Both the position numbers and the translations under genes were made by a program. A DNA stretch of 7,690 nucleotides from Nautiliaceae bacterium. Lineage in GTDB: Bacteria; Campylobacterota; Campylobacteria; Campylobacterales; Nautiliaceae. The stretch spans positions 1-7,690 of the forward strand of contig JALTBU010000081.1 in the NCBI GenBank assembly GCA_027008345.1, written 5' to 3'. The notes beneath the pieces are model-generated. The model saw nothing but the letters and a program-made list of their open reading frames with translations, searched no databases and was not told the origin of the DNA. Numbering within the stretch: the stretch's first letter is position 1; the number at the start of each line of letters is the position of its first letter. Of the stretch, positions 6,840 to 7,690 are shown in pieces.

Positions 6840-7418
6840 ATGTTGCATCAGCTTTTAGAAATGTTAATCCAATTTGTAGATTCAATAGGATATTTTGGTG
6901 TATATCTCTATATGGTTATGGTAGGGACTTTTATACCGGTGCCGAGTGAACTTGTTCTTTTACCTGCTGGATATTTGGCAGCAAAAGGTGAAAAAAGTTT
7001 AATTTTATTATGGATATGTGGGGCGTTGGGTTCACTTACAGGAGCTTTGATTAATTATTTTCTTGCAAAATTATTGGTAAATAAATTTTTAAAAGATAAA
7101 CCTGTTATAAAAAAAGTAAATAAATTTTGGGCTGAACATGGTAAAATTTCAGCCTTTTTGGCTCCTTTAACTCCAGGTCTTGGACAATATATTTCAATTC
7201 CGGCAGGACTTTCTCATATGCCTCTAAGATGGTTTATACCACTTACATTCAGTGCAAATTTAATTTGGGTTGGATTTATGTTAATGGTCGGATATTTGTT
7301 TGGAACAGGTGAAAAAGCGCATAAAGAAGCCGTTTTTGGAAGCCTTGTTCTTCTTGGAGGAGTAATTATAGTGGCAAGCATATATGTTTTCAGAGAAATA
7401 AGAAAAGAAAAAGATTAA
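6840..7418 (+). CDS. DedA/SNARE-associated family membrane protein
   Basis: A 192-residue inner-membrane protein with hydrophobic segments near 10-33, 54-78, 104-124, 131-156 and 166-184. DedA proteins are thought to be undecaprenyl-phosphate or phospholipid translocases linked to proton motive force and envelope homeostasis; the role of this paralogue is not known. Family marks are GTFIPVPSELVLLPAGY with conserved acidic E37, a small-residue stretch GALGSLTGALINY, and PGLGQYISIPAGLSHMPL followed by a Trp-containing segment. Oddity: the usual paired arginines of the RFxPgvR motif are replaced by P109 and G115 (APLTPGLGQ), so it belongs to a variant subgroup. The ATG at 6840 follows AGGGG (6831-6835) at a tight four-base spacing, eight bases after xth, so it is translated as the last gene of the run. 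Its stop overlaps the stop of the convergent GGDEF gene by three bases (7415-7418 junction). Confidence 0.85.
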   Translation: MLHQLLEMLIQFVDSIGYFGVYLYMVMVGTFIPVPSELVLLPAGYLAAKGEKSLILLWICGALGSLTGALINYFLAKLLVNKFLKDKPVIKKVNKFWAEHGKISAFLAPLTPGLGQYISIPAGLSHMPLRWFIPLTFSANLIWVGFMLMVGYLFGTGEKAHKEAVFGSLVLLGGVIIVASIYVFREIRKEKD

Positions 7419-7690
7419 ACTTTTAAAATTTTATTTTTCCCTGATTTTTTAGCTATATATAATGTATCGTCAATTTTTTCAAAAAAATCTCTTGGATTTT
7501 CACCTTCGTATTCTCCGATACCTCCACTTATTGTTATGGGTTCAAGATTTATTTTTATTTTTTGAGGTACAGTTTTTAAAATTCTTTCAGATACTTTATA
7601 GGCTTCATCTAATTTAGTTTCAGGGAAAATAATTACAAATTCTTCACCTCCGTATCTAAAAGCAAAATCTGTTTTTCTTATAATTTCTTT
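7415..7690 (-). CDS. Diguanylate cyclase, C-terminal GGDEF part (truncated by window edge)
   Basis: The last 91 residues of a protein whose start lies beyond base 7690. The visible part is the second half of a GGDEF domain, which condenses two GTP into cyclic di-GMP. It has a canonical active-site loop RYGGEEF (7633-7653 approximately) and, nine residues before its first Gly of GGEEF, the allosteric RxxD inhibitory site (RKTD), as in PleD. It then continues through ITISGGIGEY and the conserved end DDTLYIAKKSGKNKI. The protein ends right after the domain, so any sensor or receiver domain must be upstream and is out of view. Unlike the GSDEF domain at the left end of the window, this one looks catalytically competent and product-inhibited. 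Its TAA (complement of 7415-7417) interlocks with the DedA stop. Confidence 0.9.
   Translation of the reverse strand, partial: KEIIRKTDFAFRYGGEEFVIIFPETKLDEAYKVSERILKTVPQKIKINLEPITISGGIGEYEGENPRDFFEKIDDTLYIAKKSGKNKILKV

Overview
The window is AT-rich and gene-dense, and looks like a chromosomal segment of a Campylobacterota (former Epsilonproteobacteria) bacterium. The reasons are very A/T-biased codons, promoters made of T-tracts plus a TATAAT box without a clear -35, and a secreted PgbA-type protein directly upstream of glcD, an order also known in Helicobacter pylori. A free-living member such as the Nautiliales would fit, but genus is inference. No rRNA, tRNA, CRISPR array, insertion sequence or phage gene is visible.

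Layout. Bases 1-88 are a promoter region. 89-2290 (+) encodes a PAS-GAF-GGDEF-EAL protein that reads as a c-di-GMP phosphodiesterase with a degenerate cyclase domain. 2291-2455 is the wreck of a small gene: a 5'-truncated, frameshifted coding remnant whose end contains a hairpin. 2452-3999 (-) encodes a stand-alone FAD subunit of the fumarate reductase/succinate dehydrogenase superfamily without the histidine that binds FAD covalently. 4000-4040 is a compact divergent promoter: a near-perfect palindrome holds two opposed -10 boxes and both Shine-Dalgarno sites. To its right is a co-directional run: a PgbA-like exported protein (4041-4676), a GlcD-type FAD oxidase (4669-6051), exodeoxyribonuclease III (6073-6831) and a DedA membrane protein (6840-7418). 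At the right edge, 7415-7690 (-) is the C-terminal part of a second GGDEF protein, this one with an intact GGEEF motif and inhibitory site. It runs off the window.

How the parts relate. The two edge genes have opposite predicted c-di-GMP activities (breakdown on the left, synthesis on the right) but are not in one operon. The middle genes are mostly metabolic or housekeeping: two flavoproteins acting on small organic acids, transcribed divergently from a shared control site, followed by base-excision repair (Xth) and membrane lipid/ion homeostasis (DedA). I see no clear new defence, mobile or biosynthetic system. The best leads are the overlapping divergent promoter palindrome, the decayed gene fragment, and the orphan flavoprotein with Asn in place of the flavinylated His.
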